Shown: piece by piece, positions 34,246 to 42,999 of the stretch
Layout of the letters: every line of letters starts with the position of its first letter
How positions within the stretch are numbered: position 1 is the stretch's first letter
Assembly: GCA_000830175.1 (NCBI GenBank)
Contig: JQIS01000001.1
Coordinates: 283,482 to 347,481, forward strand
Origin: Sulfurovum sp. FS08-3
GTDB taxonomy: Bacteria; Campylobacterota; Campylobacteria; Campylobacterales; Sulfurovaceae
Direction of reading: 5' to 3'
DNA: 64,000 nucleotides
Position numbers and translations under genes: made by a program
The notes under the pieces: generated by a model
The model's database searches: none
What the model saw: only the letters and a program-made list of their open reading frames with translations
Told to the model about the DNA's origin: nothing

Positions 34246-35673
34246 ATGGGTAAATTTGTGAATAGTGTAAAAGAGTTTTTTACATTTTGTGAAGAAAATG
34301 AAGTGGAATTTGTAGATTTACGATTTACAGATATCAAAGGTGCATGGCATCATTTGACTTACAGATACAGTGCAATCAACGAGACAAACTTAACAACAGG
34401 TATTCCTTTTGATGGTTCATCTATTGATGCGTGGCAACCCATTAATCGTTCCGATATGTTGCTTAAGCCAGAAGTTGAAACTGCCTTTTTAGATCCTTTT
34501 ACAGCCGATCCAACCGTCATCGTTTTTTGTGATGTTTACGACATCTACAAAGGTCAAATGTATGAAAAATGCCCCCGTTCTATTGCCAAAAAAGCACTCA
34601 AACACGCCGAAGAGCTTGGAATTGCCGATGCAGCCTACTTTGGACCTGAGAATGAGTTTTTTATCTTTGATGATGTACGATTTGTCGATACCATCAACGA
34701 AGCGGGATACAAAATCGATTCAACCGAGGGTGAATGGTCTGACAATGTAGCACTTGAGGGCGGAAATACTGCACATAGACCACGAACCAAAGGGGGATAT
34801 TTCCCAGTACAACCAACAGACTCTATGGTTGATTTGAGAGCCGAGATGATGCAAGTACTTGAAGAGGTAGGATTAGAAGTTGTCTTAGGACACCACGAAG
34901 TAGCACAAGCTCAAGGCGAGATTGGTATCGTATTTAGCGATATTATTGGAGCAGCTGATAATGTACAAAAATTAAAATACGTTATCAAAATGGTAGCACA
35001 CCTCAATGGAAAAACCGCTACATTCATGCCAAAACCACTCTTTGGAGACAACGGTAACGGAATGCACGTGCATCAATCCCTTTGGAAAGATGGCAAAAAC
35101 CTATTCTACAAAGAGGGCGCATACGCCAACCTTAGCGAAACAGCGTTGCATTACATCGGCGGTGTATTCAAACATGCGCGTGCTGTTGCAGCCTTTACCA
35201 ACCCATCAACCAACTCCTATAAACGATTGATTCCAGGGTTTGAAGCACCTAGTATTTTGACCTATTCAAGCCAAAACCGCTCCGCTTCTTGTCGTATTCC
35301 ATGGGGTGCAGGTGAAAAAGCGACACGCATTGAGATGCGTTTCCCAGATAGTACATCATGCCCCTACCTTGCTTTTGCTGCGATGATGATGGCTGGGCTT
35401 GACGGTATCAAAAACCAAGATATCCCAGTAGGACCTATGGATGAGGATCTTTTTGAGCTTAGCCTTGATGAGATTAGAGAAAAAGGTATCCCACAAATGC
35501 CTCATACTCTTAGAGGATCGCTTGAAGCTCTTATTAGAGATAACGATTTCCTTAAACCTGTATTTACACAAGAGTTTATCGATACCTACCAAGGGTACAA
35601 ATTCCAAACACAAGTGTGGCCAGACGAAGCTAGACCTACAGCGTTTGAATTTAAAACAACCTACTCATGCTAA
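34246..35673 (+). CDS. glnA: Glutamine synthetase type I
   Basis: 475 residues. Signature blocks [23 protein letters not shown], the glutamate/ammonia site [12 protein letters not shown], and [11 protein letters not shown] with the ATP site. It makes glutamine from glutamate and ammonia as a dodecamer. Where type I-beta enzymes have the adenylylated Tyr (NLYDLP in E. coli), the aligned segment reads DLFEL with Phe at about residue 403, so regulation by GlnE-type adenylylation seems unlikely. Monocistronic, between its own promoter and a terminator hairpin. Confidence 0.96.
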   Translation: MGKFVNSVKEFFTFCEENEVEFVDLRFTDIKGAWHHLTYRYSAINETNLTTGIPFDGSSIDAWQPINRSDMLLKPEVETAFLDPFTADPTVIVFCDVYDIYKGQMYEKCPRSIAKKALKHAEELGIADAAYFGPENEFFIFDDVRFVDTINEAGYKIDSTEGEWSDNVALEGGNTAHRPRTKGGYFPVQPTDSMVDLRAEMMQVLEEVGLEVVLGHHEVAQAQGEIGIVFSDIIGAADNVQKLKYVIKMVAHLNGKTATFMPKPLFGDNGNGMHVHQSLWKDGKNLFYKEGAYANLSETALHYIGGVFKHARAVAAFTNPSTNSYKRLIPGFEAPSILTYSSQNRSASCRIPWGAGEKATRIEMRFPDSTSCPYLAFAAMMMAGLDGIKNQDIPVGPMDEDLFELSLDEIREKGIPQMPHTLRGSLEALIRDNDFLKPVFTQEFIDTYQGYKFQTQVWPDEARPTAFEFKTTYSC

Positions 35674-35678
35674 ACCCT

Positions 35679-35704
35679 CCAAAGAGTCTTTTACGGCTCT
35701 TTGG
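35679..35704. terminator. Shared hairpin between convergent glnA and cyclase genes
   Basis: CCAAAGAG pairs with CTCTTTGG (8 bp, ten-base loop containing TCTTTT). It overlaps the last codons of the cyclase gene and directly follows the glnA stop. Confidence 0.6.
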
Positions 35705-36779
35705 TACTCTCATACGCATCAATAATTTCATAAACTTTTACAAGATTCTCTATTCCTTTTAGTGTGAGTTCCCCTTTGGGTTGGGTTTGGATTTTGGTTT
35801 TGATTAAATCGTGGGTTTGTTGCGAAATCAAAATAGTATTGGGCAAGGCTTTGCTCTCCAAACGACTTGCCAAATTGACGTGTTCGCCTACGATGGTATA
35901 ATCGATGCGAAAATTACTGCCAAAGTTTCCAACTGTTACCTTTCCGCTAGAGATTCCCATGCGTACTTGTAGGGGTTGTTTGAGTCCTTTTTGTATCCAA
36001 ATAGGGGACATCTCTTGAATTTTTTGACGCATCTCAATCGCCATCATAGCACAATTGAGTGCATCTTGCTCAACTCCTTGCGTTTTGGGGTCACCAAAAA
36101 AGAGCATAATGGCATCGCCGATAAATTTATCAATCGTCGCTCCATACTTCAAAGCAATTTGAACCATCTCATCAAGATAACTGTTGAGAATATCCGTTAG
36201 TACCTCAGGTTCAAGCTCCTCCGTCATACGGGTAAAGCCAACCAAATCCGAAAAGAAAACCGTAAGCGTTTTTCGAGTCGATTGGACGGTTGCATCTTGT
36301 TTTCCTAGATAGATTGATTCGTAGATTTGCGGAGCGATATAAAAAGAGAGCTTATGCGAAAGATCTTCCAAAAGCTTTTTGTACTCCACCTCTTTGGTAA
36401 TATCCCTTTGCATGGATATGTAGTGGGTAATCTCTCCTTGTTCGTTTCGGATAGGGGAGATGTTCCACTCCACATGGTATGGGGTGCCATCTTTGCGGTA
36501 GTTGATGGTGCTACCTTGAAAATACTCTCCCTTTTGGCACTGCTCTTTGAGCTTGATAAGCAATTGTCTATCGGTTAGTTCACCTTGAAGAATGCGAGGT
36601 GTTTTGTTTTGAAGCTCATCAAGCGTATAGCCTGTTTTGCGGGTAAAAGCGGGGTTGTTATAGACAAATCTAGGTCCTGGCAACTCCAAATTAGCATCGG
36701 TAATGGCTATTGAATTAAAAGAGTGTTCAAAAAGTATCTTAGGTATATCTTCTTCTAACAAAACATCTAAACTAAGCAT
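35691..36779 (-). CDS. PAS domain plus class III adenylate/guanylate cyclase
   Basis: 362 residues, no membrane helix. A LOV-type PAS domain fills about 10-130 (TGYTLDELQ, NYRKDGTPYHVEWNISPI, YISMQRDIT). In LOV proteins NCRFLQG carries the photoreactive Cys; here it is TPRILQG, Pro61 in place of Cys, so it should not form the flavin adduct. The cyclase domain follows from about 165 with the metal Asp in FFSDLVGFT, the Lys in DKFIGDAIM and DYTIVGEHVNLASRL. The Thr in DYT favours ATP over GTP. It converges on glnA. Signal unknown. Confidence 0.85.
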   Translation of the reverse strand: MLSLDVLLEEDIPKILFEHSFNSIAITDANLELPGPRFVYNNPAFTRKTGYTLDELQNKTPRILQGELTDRQLLIKLKEQCQKGEYFQGSTINYRKDGTPYHVEWNISPIRNEQGEITHYISMQRDITKEVEYKKLLEDLSHKLSFYIAPQIYESIYLGKQDATVQSTRKTLTVFFSDLVGFTRMTEELEPEVLTDILNSYLDEMVQIALKYGATIDKFIGDAIMLFFGDPKTQGVEQDALNCAMMAIEMRQKIQEMSPIWIQKGLKQPLQVRMGISSGKVTVGNFGSNFRIDYTIVGEHVNLASRLESKALPNTILISQQTHDLIKTKIQTQPKGELTLKGIENLVKVYEIIDAYESTKEP

Positions 36780-36958
36780 ATTCGTATCCTTTAATGAAAT
36801 TTCCCATTGGATACTATTCTATCAAAAATTAGATAAGGATTGTCTCTCGAATTGATGTATAGATCAAGTACTAGATTTGGACACTGTAGGAGAAATTAAT
36901 CCTATCTACCAATGTGCCATTGTACTCTTACTCGCTACAAAGCTCCACTATCCAAAGT

Positions 36959-37855
36959 TTATGGCTTATCCAAATGCTTTTTGAGTTCATCAATGGAGAT
37001 ATTTAGCTCTGTTGCCACCTCTTCGATGGAGAGTTTAAATTTCGTTATCATTTTAATAGCACTGTTGATTACTCCTTGCTCTATCCCCAACTCTATTCCT
37101 TTTTCCATTCCTTTTTCCATTCCTTTTTCCATCCCCTCTTCCAATCCATCCTCTTTGGCTTTTAAAATAGCGAGTTTTTGGATAGAGATGAACTCTTTTC
37201 GTTTGTGTTGGGCTTCGAGTTCTTCTTTGGTGAGATTGGCTTCGTTGGCATTGTTGAGGGCGTGGATGATGCACTTATCGAGAGTTTTTGGGATGTATTC
37301 CAAACTTCCTGCGTTTTTAAGGAAATAGATCCATTGCTCTTTGATGTTGGTGAGCTGTTCAAGGCTCTTGTCAAATTTGGGCAACTCTACAAAGATAAGC
37401 TCTATATCGTCGCTGTAGTCTATGAGATGCTCTTTTTCGATGAGTTTGAATTTGTTGATGATAGCCTCGCTCTCTTCAAACATCGTAAAATCAACGATAC
37501 TTAGAGCAATGACGGGATTAAGGAGGTGGTACTCTTGCCCTTTGGTGAGTTGGACGGAGTAGTTTTTGGTAGCGTTGTAGAGAACTCTCTTTTCAAATCC
37601 TTTGTGGTTGAGGACTTGCATCTCTATAATAACCCTAGAGTCATCATCCAGCACCGCTTTGACATCGACAAAGGTATCTTTGACTCCCTTGATCATAGGA
37701 ATATTGTAAGGATCAACAATGGTGAGGTCTTTGATTTGATAAGGAGCATCTTCATAGACTAGAGCGTTGAGGAAACTTATCAGTATCTCTTTGCTCTCAA
37801 TGCTTCCAAACACCTTTTTAAAAGCATAATCGGTTCTAACATCAAGGAAGTTCAT
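36959..37855 (-). CDS. Rpn family PD-(D/E)XK nuclease / putative transposase
   Basis: 298 residues starting MNFLDVRTDYAFKKVFG, the usual opening of this family. Nuclease residues D64, E78 and Q80 (VDVKAV, IIEMQV) are in place, so it looks intact. The C-terminus has a Lys/Glu-rich stretch of EKGM repeats coded by a tandem 12-base unit (37095-37130 on the plus strand). Rpn proteins are DNA nucleases that promote RecA-independent recombination, possibly defence genes, and change copy number often. It stands alone between the cyclase and priA. Confidence 0.85.
   Translation of the reverse strand: MNFLDVRTDYAFKKVFGSIESKEILISFLNALVYEDAPYQIKDLTIVDPYNIPMIKGVKDTFVDVKAVLDDDSRVIIEMQVLNHKGFEKRVLYNATKNYSVQLTKGQEYHLLNPVIALSIVDFTMFEESEAIINKFKLIEKEHLIDYSDDIELIFVELPKFDKSLEQLTNIKEQWIYFLKNAGSLEYIPKTLDKCIIHALNNANEANLTKEELEAQHKRKEFISIQKLAILKAKEDGLEEGMEKGMEKGMEKGIELGIEQGVINSAIKMITKFKLSIEEVATELNISIDELKKHLDKP
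37095..37130. repeat. Three exact tandem copies of a 12-base unit in the rpn gene
   Basis: ATTCCTTTTTCC occurs three times in direct succession, followed by a diverged fourth copy. In the protein it gives GMEK repeats; loss or gain of a unit keeps the frame. Replication slippage can change its length. Confidence 0.85.
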
Positions 37856-37933
37856 AAGGTTTGCCTTTTTGGGATTTGTTTTTGTATTATAGCATAATGG
37901 TTGAAATCGTTATCAAGCAAGATGAGGCTTAGT

Positions 37934-39787
37934 TTACGAAAAATCGATAGGGTCCATATCGATATCTATATCGTTTCGATTGATATAGTGCAACGCTTTG
38001 AGCAGTGCGATACGTTCTTGGGAGCGTAGCAAGATATTGTAGCGAAATCTGTTGGCGATGCGTTCAATGGCATTTTTGCCGTATCCCACAATCTCAATAT
38101 TTTGGAGGGTTTGAAGTTTGGCTACGTTTTCGTGCATGATGGTTTGGGCTTTGGTTTCATCTTTGTGCGCAATCAAAACACGAGCAAGTGACACAAAGGG
38201 AGGATAGAGGTTTTTGACAAACTCCAACTCATCGTGAATAAAAGCCTCGTAGTTGTCCAAATATTTGCTAAAAAATTCTCGATTGGCACTCTCAATCATA
38301 ATCGTAGCCTCTTTGGCTCTTCCGCACCTTCCGCTTAGTTGTTGCAACAGTGCTACAGCCTTTTGGGAGGCTCTATAATCCCCAATGCTCAAAATATAAT
38401 CCAATCCCGTAATAATGCCTAAAGTAATATTGGCATAATCATGCCCTTTGCTAAGCATTTGCGTTCCTACGAGTAGATGGGTTTGACCGCTCTCGAAGCG
38501 TTCAATTGCTTTTTGCAACTTGGATGCACTGCTAATACTATCTTTGTCAAACTGCTCTATCGCCATCTCGCTTATATGCTCACTGATCTGCTCAATAGCC
38601 TCTACCGTGCCTATACGTTGAGAGACAAGAGGTGAATACCCACACTCACTGCACTCTGTCACAATGGGTTCGGTGTAGTTGCAATAGTGGCATTTGAGGA
38701 GTTTGTATTTGGCATGAACCGCCATACCCACGGAGCAAAAAGGGCATTTGTGTGTCGTAGCACAACGAGGACAACTAAGATATTTAAAATTGGCTCGTGT
38801 GGGTACAAAGAGTATGCTTTGATTGCCTTGGTTGTAGTTTTGCTTTAGGGCTTGGATAATGGTAAAGTCGATGGTGTTGTGCGAGGGAGTTTTAAAAAGA
38901 TACCTCTTTTGGGTTTGGATATAGGGCTGTTCAAGTCGCACAAGCGGTAATTTATGATAGGAGTTGAGTGAGGGAGTAGCCGAAACAAGCAAAACTTTTA
39001 TTTTGAGTCTATCCCCCATAAGCAAAGCCACATCACGGGCGTTGTAGCGAGGAGTGGAGGAGGATTTGTAACTGTCGTCGTGTTCCTCATCGACTACAAT
39101 AAGTCCAATATGAGCCAAAGGCAAAAACAAAGCACTCCTAGCCCCCGCCACGATACACACCTTGCCACTGCCAATATCTTCTAAGATTTTCTCTTTTTGT
39201 TTTTTGGTTAATTTGGAGTGCCAAATGGCAACGCTTTGCCCAAAGTACTCTTTGAGTCGTTTGCCCATTTGAGGCGTGAGGTTGATTTCGGGCATTAGCA
39301 AAATAGCTTGTTTGCCCTCTTGCAAAGTATCGGCAATAAGGGTAAAAAAAACCTCACTCTTGCCACTTCCCGTGACACCAAAGAGTAGAGAGGCAGGGTG
39401 TTTTTGGATAGCTTCGTAGGCTTTTTGTTGTATGAGTGTTAAGGTGGGGCGTTTAAAGGAGAGTGTTTTGTTTTTGTGGCGTAAGGCTTTGTGTTTGATT
39501 GAAAAAGGTACAAAAAGTGCAAGGGCTTTGGAGAGTGTGCTAAAGTAGTAGGAGCCAATAAAGTGAGCGATTTTGATTTGAAAAGAGGAGTAGAGATAAT
39601 CACTAATAGATACAATCTCCAAAGCTTCAAAATCTTTGGGTTTGGCACTCTCTTTGATAACGGTAGCTTTTTTAATCGTTCTCCCAATAGGTACTTCGAT
39701 AATCGAGCCTATTGGAATAGTTGTGTGTGAAAAATAGGTTAAATGGGGAGCTTTTGAGCCAACAAGAGCCACAAGGTAGTAGTGCAA
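37934..39787 (-). CDS. priA: Primosomal protein N' (replication restart helicase)
   Basis: 617 residues from a TTG at 39787, with GGAG six bases upstream. Walker A FGVTGSGKSEVFF, the DEEH box (VVDEEHDDSYK), zinc-binding Cys pairs (CPRC, CPFC, CHYC, CSEC) and the helicase motif GTQMLSKGHDYANITL are all present. It is shorter than E. coli PriA (732) mainly in the N-terminal DNA-binding part, as usual in this group. The GGAG that serves as SD is part of the last codons of a 23-residue upstream frame. Confidence 0.95.
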   Translation of the reverse strand: MHYYLVALVGSKAPHLTYFSHTTIPIGSIIEVPIGRTIKKATVIKESAKPKDFEALEIVSISDYLYSSFQIKIAHFIGSYYFSTLSKALALFVPFSIKHKALRHKNKTLSFKRPTLTLIQQKAYEAIQKHPASLLFGVTGSGKSEVFFTLIADTLQEGKQAILLMPEINLTPQMGKRLKEYFGQSVAIWHSKLTKKQKEKILEDIGSGKVCIVAGARSALFLPLAHIGLIVVDEEHDDSYKSSSTPRYNARDVALLMGDRLKIKVLLVSATPSLNSYHKLPLVRLEQPYIQTQKRYLFKTPSHNTIDFTIIQALKQNYNQGNQSILFVPTRANFKYLSCPRCATTHKCPFCSVGMAVHAKYKLLKCHYCNYTEPIVTECSECGYSPLVSQRIGTVEAIEQISEHISEMAIEQFDKDSISSASKLQKAIERFESGQTHLLVGTQMLSKGHDYANITLGIITGLDYILSIGDYRASQKAVALLQQLSGRCGRAKEATIMIESANREFFSKYLDNYEAFIHDELEFVKNLYPPFVSLARVLIAHKDETKAQTIMHENVAKLQTLQNIEIVGYGKNAIERIANRFRYNILLRSQERIALLKALHYINRNDIDIDMDPIDFS

Positions 39788-39790
39788 AGA

Positions 39791-39862
39791 TTACTCCAAA
39801 ACCGTACGAGAACCATCTTTGGTAGTTCTTGGGTAAATATCTAAAATGGCAAATCTTTGCAT
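39791..39862 (-). CDS. Possible 23-residue upstream peptide coupled to priA
   Basis: MQRFAILDIYPRTTKDGSRT and then VLE-stop. AAGGAG lies nine bases before its ATG, a better start signal than priA has. Its last bases GGAGTAA supply the Shine-Dalgarno for priA, whose TTG start is three bases beyond the TAA. This fits a translated leader that couples to priA, or the stump of a lost gene. The peptide is not repetitive and has normal host codon use. Confidence 0.45.
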   Translation of the reverse strand: MQRFAILDIYPRTTKDGSRTVLE

Positions 39863-39941
39863 CTGTAAAGCTCCTTGAAAATTCCTTAAACCTATCCTTC
39901 TTCTCAACTTGATTATATCCAAAAACCCCCAAAAGCCTCTT

Positions 39942-40568
39942 TTAATTGCTAGGTTTGTGCCTCTTTTTGGCTAGGAGTTTGAGCATTAGGGTAGAGAGTA
40001 CAAAAGGGGTGGGTGAGCCAACGTCCAATGCTTGATAGGCGTTCGTGAAAAGTTCAAGCAACTCTTCATCGATTTTGTAGGAGTGTGAAGCAATCATTTC
40101 TTTGAGGAGTCGCTCTACCAATACTCTAGCCTTGGGGGCGGGGGTTCTTTGGTGGGCTTGGATAAAAGCATAAACATCTTTGAGAGCCAATTTTGCCATA
40201 TCAAGCTCAAACGCCTCGGGTGCAACCTCATCTTTGAGGTAGTGGAGCGGCAACCGTGATTTGATGGTAGGCAAAAGAGAGGATTGGGTATGAGTGATAA
40301 GGATAAACTCTTTGTTGGGCGGTGGCTCTTCCAAAATCTTCAAGAGCTTATTTTGCACCACTTCCGAAAAGATAGGAGCAGCCAACACAATCACATCGGT
40401 GGTTCGAGCGGTGAGATACGCCTTTTCGATAGCGAGTTTGACATCTTCAACCAAAAATTGCTTCTCGTTGATAATAGCAATAATATGTTCATCTCTTTTG
40501 AGGGCTTCAAGTCCTTGGAGGGTTTTTTCAATATCTTGAGCGATAAGAATTTGGCTAACAAGTCTCAT
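39942..40568 (-). CDS. holB: DNA polymerase III subunit delta-prime
   Basis: 208 residues, short as usual in Campylobacterota. The central block VVQNKLLKILEEPPPNKEFILITH and SSLLPTIKSRLPLHYL are those of clamp-loader delta-prime; the Walker A is missing, as expected for a non-ATPase subunit. Its ATG overlaps the hobA stop (ATGA), giving tight coupling. In Campylobacter, folP follows; here a small ORF and priA follow instead. Confidence 0.88.
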   Translation of the reverse strand: MRLVSQILIAQDIEKTLQGLEALKRDEHIIAIINEKQFLVEDVKLAIEKAYLTARTTDVIVLAAPIFSEVVQNKLLKILEEPPPNKEFILITHTQSSLLPTIKSRLPLHYLKDEVAPEAFELDMAKLALKDVYAFIQAHQRTPAPKARVLVERLLKEMIASHSYKIDEELLELFTNAYQALDVGSPTPFVLSTLMLKLLAKKRHKPSN

Positions 40569-41110
40569 GTATCAAAATCAATTTCTCCAAAGAGTCCCAC
40601 CTCAATGGTTTTGTTAAAGAGTTTAAAAAGTTGCAACAGTTTAATATCAAGAAGCACATCCGAACTACGCAACTTGAAGCTATTTTGCACCTCTTCATCC
40701 ATAATCCACAAAAAGTTCTCATCGCTTCGATAGACAAATTTGGTGTATTGATGATCGGCTTTGCCAATGTACCACAAAAAATGTCCATTGGGGTAGGCAA
40801 TATCAAGCATATCATCCAAAAGCTCTAGGTCTTGTGAGGAGTTGAGCGATTTGAGATTGGGGAAGATGGTCTCAAGTGGAAAAAAGGGCAAAAAGGGTCG
40901 ATTTCGCTCTTTGCAATTGAGCTTACTCATAATGTATTTTCCAAACCAACGATTATCATCATCCGTCACCACCAAAACCGTTTGACCCTCTATAATCTTG
41001 CTTACGGCACTTTGTACCAAAGGAGTCCACTCGTAGCGGTACTCCTCCATCCAGCTAAAACTGTCCTCCTCACGGATAGACTCCAACGTCCATTTGAGCA
41101 ATTGTTGCAT
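40565..41110 (-). CDS. hobA: HobA, DnaA-binding initiation protein
   Basis: 181 residues. The size, the Rossmann-like start (GQTVLVVTDDDNRWFGKYIMSKLN), and the exact place between lysC and holB identify HobA, known only from Epsilonproteobacteria (HP1230 in Helicobacter pylori). It tetramerises and bridges DnaA molecules at oriC, doing the job of DiaA in E. coli. In this genome dnaA and the origin lie about 20 kb away. It starts five bases after the lysC stop. Confidence 0.85.
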   Translation of the reverse strand: MQQLLKWTLESIREEDSFSWMEEYRYEWTPLVQSAVSKIIEGQTVLVVTDDDNRWFGKYIMSKLNCKERNRPFLPFFPLETIFPNLKSLNSSQDLELLDDMLDIAYPNGHFLWYIGKADHQYTKFVYRSDENFLWIMDEEVQNSFKLRSSDVLLDIKLLQLFKLFNKTIEVGLFGEIDFDT

Positions 41111-41115
41111 CGAAC

Positions 41116-42321
41116 CTACTTATCGAGTTCATAGACTTTGTGCAACTCTCGCAACGCCAACTCACCGTACTTTGCATCAATAATCATCGATATTTTAATC
41201 TCACTTGTACTAATCATTTGGATATTGATGCCATTTTTTGCCATTTGGGTAAATGCTGTAGCGGCTACACCCGAATGCGATTTCATTCCTACTCCCACGA
41301 CGGAGACTTTGCACACCTCATTGTCAAAATCCATCGCTCCAAATTCACCCTTGAAAGACTCCATGAGTTGTTTTGCCTCTTCAAGGTCGCTTTGGGTGAC
41401 GGTGAAACCTAGATTGGTAAGCCCATCGGTTCCTACGTTTTGGATAATCATATCCACTACAATCTGTTTGTCTGCCAACGCTGTAAAAATCTCTGCTGCA
41501 ATACCAGGTCTATCTTGCACCCCTCTTAAGGTTACTCTTGATTGATTTTTATCCAATACAACACCACTTACTAATACCGCTTCCATATTTTCACTCTCCT
41601 GTGTAATTAAAGTTCCCTCATTGTCACTAAAACTGCTCTTCGCATAGAGCTTCACGCCCAATTTTTTTGCCAACTCAACCGATCGATTTTGAAGCACTTT
41701 GGCTCCTAGCGATGAAAGCTCTAGCATCTCATCATACGAAATGGTATCAAGCTTTTTGGCATGAGGTTCGATGCGAGGATCGGTTGTATAAATCCCATCA
41801 ACATCGGAATAGATTTCACACGCATCAGCCTCCAATGCACCCGCAATGGCTACAGCTGAGAGATCTGAACCACCTCGCCCCAATGTCGTAACATTGCCCA
41901 ACGCATCAATACCTTGAAACCCCGCTACGATAACGATTTTGCCATTGCGTACCTCTTGAAGCATCTTTTTGTTGTCGATGGATTCTATCCGTGCATAGGT
42001 GTAGATGCTATCGGTGACAATACCCGCTTGTCGTCCTGTGAGTGCAATGGCATCGTATCCTTTGGCTTGGAGTGCAATGGCCAGTAGTGAGGCGGTAACA
42101 CGCTCACCAGAACTGAGCAAAATATCCATCTCACGCTTGGAAGGCATAGAGGTGAAGTGATGAGCATACTCAATAAGCTTATTGGTCTCCCCGCTCATTG
42201 CCGAAACCACTACTACCAAATCTTTACCCTCGTTACGAGCCTTTATGACACGATTGGCTACATTTTCAATACGCTCTAAGCTTCCTACACTGGTGCCACC
42301 ATATTTTTGAACTATTAACAT
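41116..42321 (-). CDS. lysC: Aspartate kinase
   Basis: 401 residues. KYGGTSVG at the start, TLGRGGSDLSAVAIAGALEADACEIYSDVDGIYT for Asp binding, and two C-terminal ACT domains (from about 265) that sense lysine or threonine. First step of lysine, methionine and threonine synthesis. It lies in the nudH-lysC-hobA-holB operon, a typical arrangement of this phylum. Confidence 0.96.
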   Translation of the reverse strand: MLIVQKYGGTSVGSLERIENVANRVIKARNEGKDLVVVVSAMSGETNKLIEYAHHFTSMPSKREMDILLSSGERVTASLLAIALQAKGYDAIALTGRQAGIVTDSIYTYARIESIDNKKMLQEVRNGKIVIVAGFQGIDALGNVTTLGRGGSDLSAVAIAGALEADACEIYSDVDGIYTTDPRIEPHAKKLDTISYDEMLELSSLGAKVLQNRSVELAKKLGVKLYAKSSFSDNEGTLITQESENMEAVLVSGVVLDKNQSRVTLRGVQDRPGIAAEIFTALADKQIVVDMIIQNVGTDGLTNLGFTVTQSDLEEAKQLMESFKGEFGAMDFDNEVCKVSVVGVGMKSHSGVAATAFTQMAKNGINIQMISTSEIKISMIIDAKYGELALRELHKVYELDK

Positions 42322-42337
42322 CTCAAACTATCCTTCA

Positions 42338-42826
42338 TTATGAAATAAACCCCTCTTGGATAAAATAGTCTATAACTTTTTTATAGACTTGCCGCTTTAA
42401 ATAACTTGCCATATTCATCAATTCGTCGTATGTTACAAACTTATACTCTTCAAACTCGGGTGTGGCATGACTGTAGAGATCAATCGCCTCATCATCTTTG
42501 AGACGTACCAAAAAGTATTTCTGCTTTTGTCCATCAAATGGATACTTTCGTGCAGCATTGACTTTGGGAAAGTCATACGTAATCCAACCTGGATACTCCG
42601 ATATAATATCTACATCGGCACAACCAATCTCCTCCTCTAGCTCTCGGTAAAGAGCCTCTTTGGGTGTTTCATTGGCATCAATCCCACCTTGGGGAAACTG
42701 CCAAATATTTTTTATATCGTTTCGGTGCGCCAAAAAAAATTCGCACTTTTGAGGATATTTTGAAGAAAGTATAACAGCTGCAACATTAGGACGATAGAGT
42801 TTTTCTGTCCGCATCTGTGTACTCAT
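42338..42826 (-). CDS. rppH: RNA pyrophosphohydrolase (Nudix)
   Basis: 162 residues. The Nudix box GGIDANETPKEALYRELEEEIG is complete (GX5EX7REUXEEXGU). YRPNVAAVIL at the start and WQFPQGG place it in the RppH/NudH group, which removes pyrophosphate from mRNA 5' ends to start decay. It is first in the operon with lysC, hobA and holB; the promoter region lies between 42827 and 42880. Confidence 0.93.
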   Translation of the reverse strand: MSTQMRTEKLYRPNVAAVILSSKYPQKCEFFLAHRNDIKNIWQFPQGGIDANETPKEALYRELEEEIGCADVDIISEYPGWITYDFPKVNAARKYPFDGQKQKYFLVRLKDDEAIDLYSHATPEFEEYKFVTYDELMNMASYLKRQVYKKVIDYFIQEGFIS

Positions 42827-42999
42827 TATTATTAAAATTTTGATATTATTGTACCCAAAAAGTAGTTACACTCTTATGAAAATTGGTTAATAAGTACATT
42901 TTAAGTTTTTGTTGATATTCTACTTTTGATTGGTTTGTAATTTATACTTCAATTAAAATTATATAAGATTAAACTCTCAACACAACAAAGGAGAACAAG

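Noticed and set aside
37095-37142. CRISPR-like array
   Set aside because: The repeats are 12 bases, contiguous without spacers and inside the rpn coding frame.
39672-39932. Minus-strand 86-codon frame covering the priA start
   Set aside because: Overlaps priA in another frame; the 23-codon ORF with a good start signal explains the region better.
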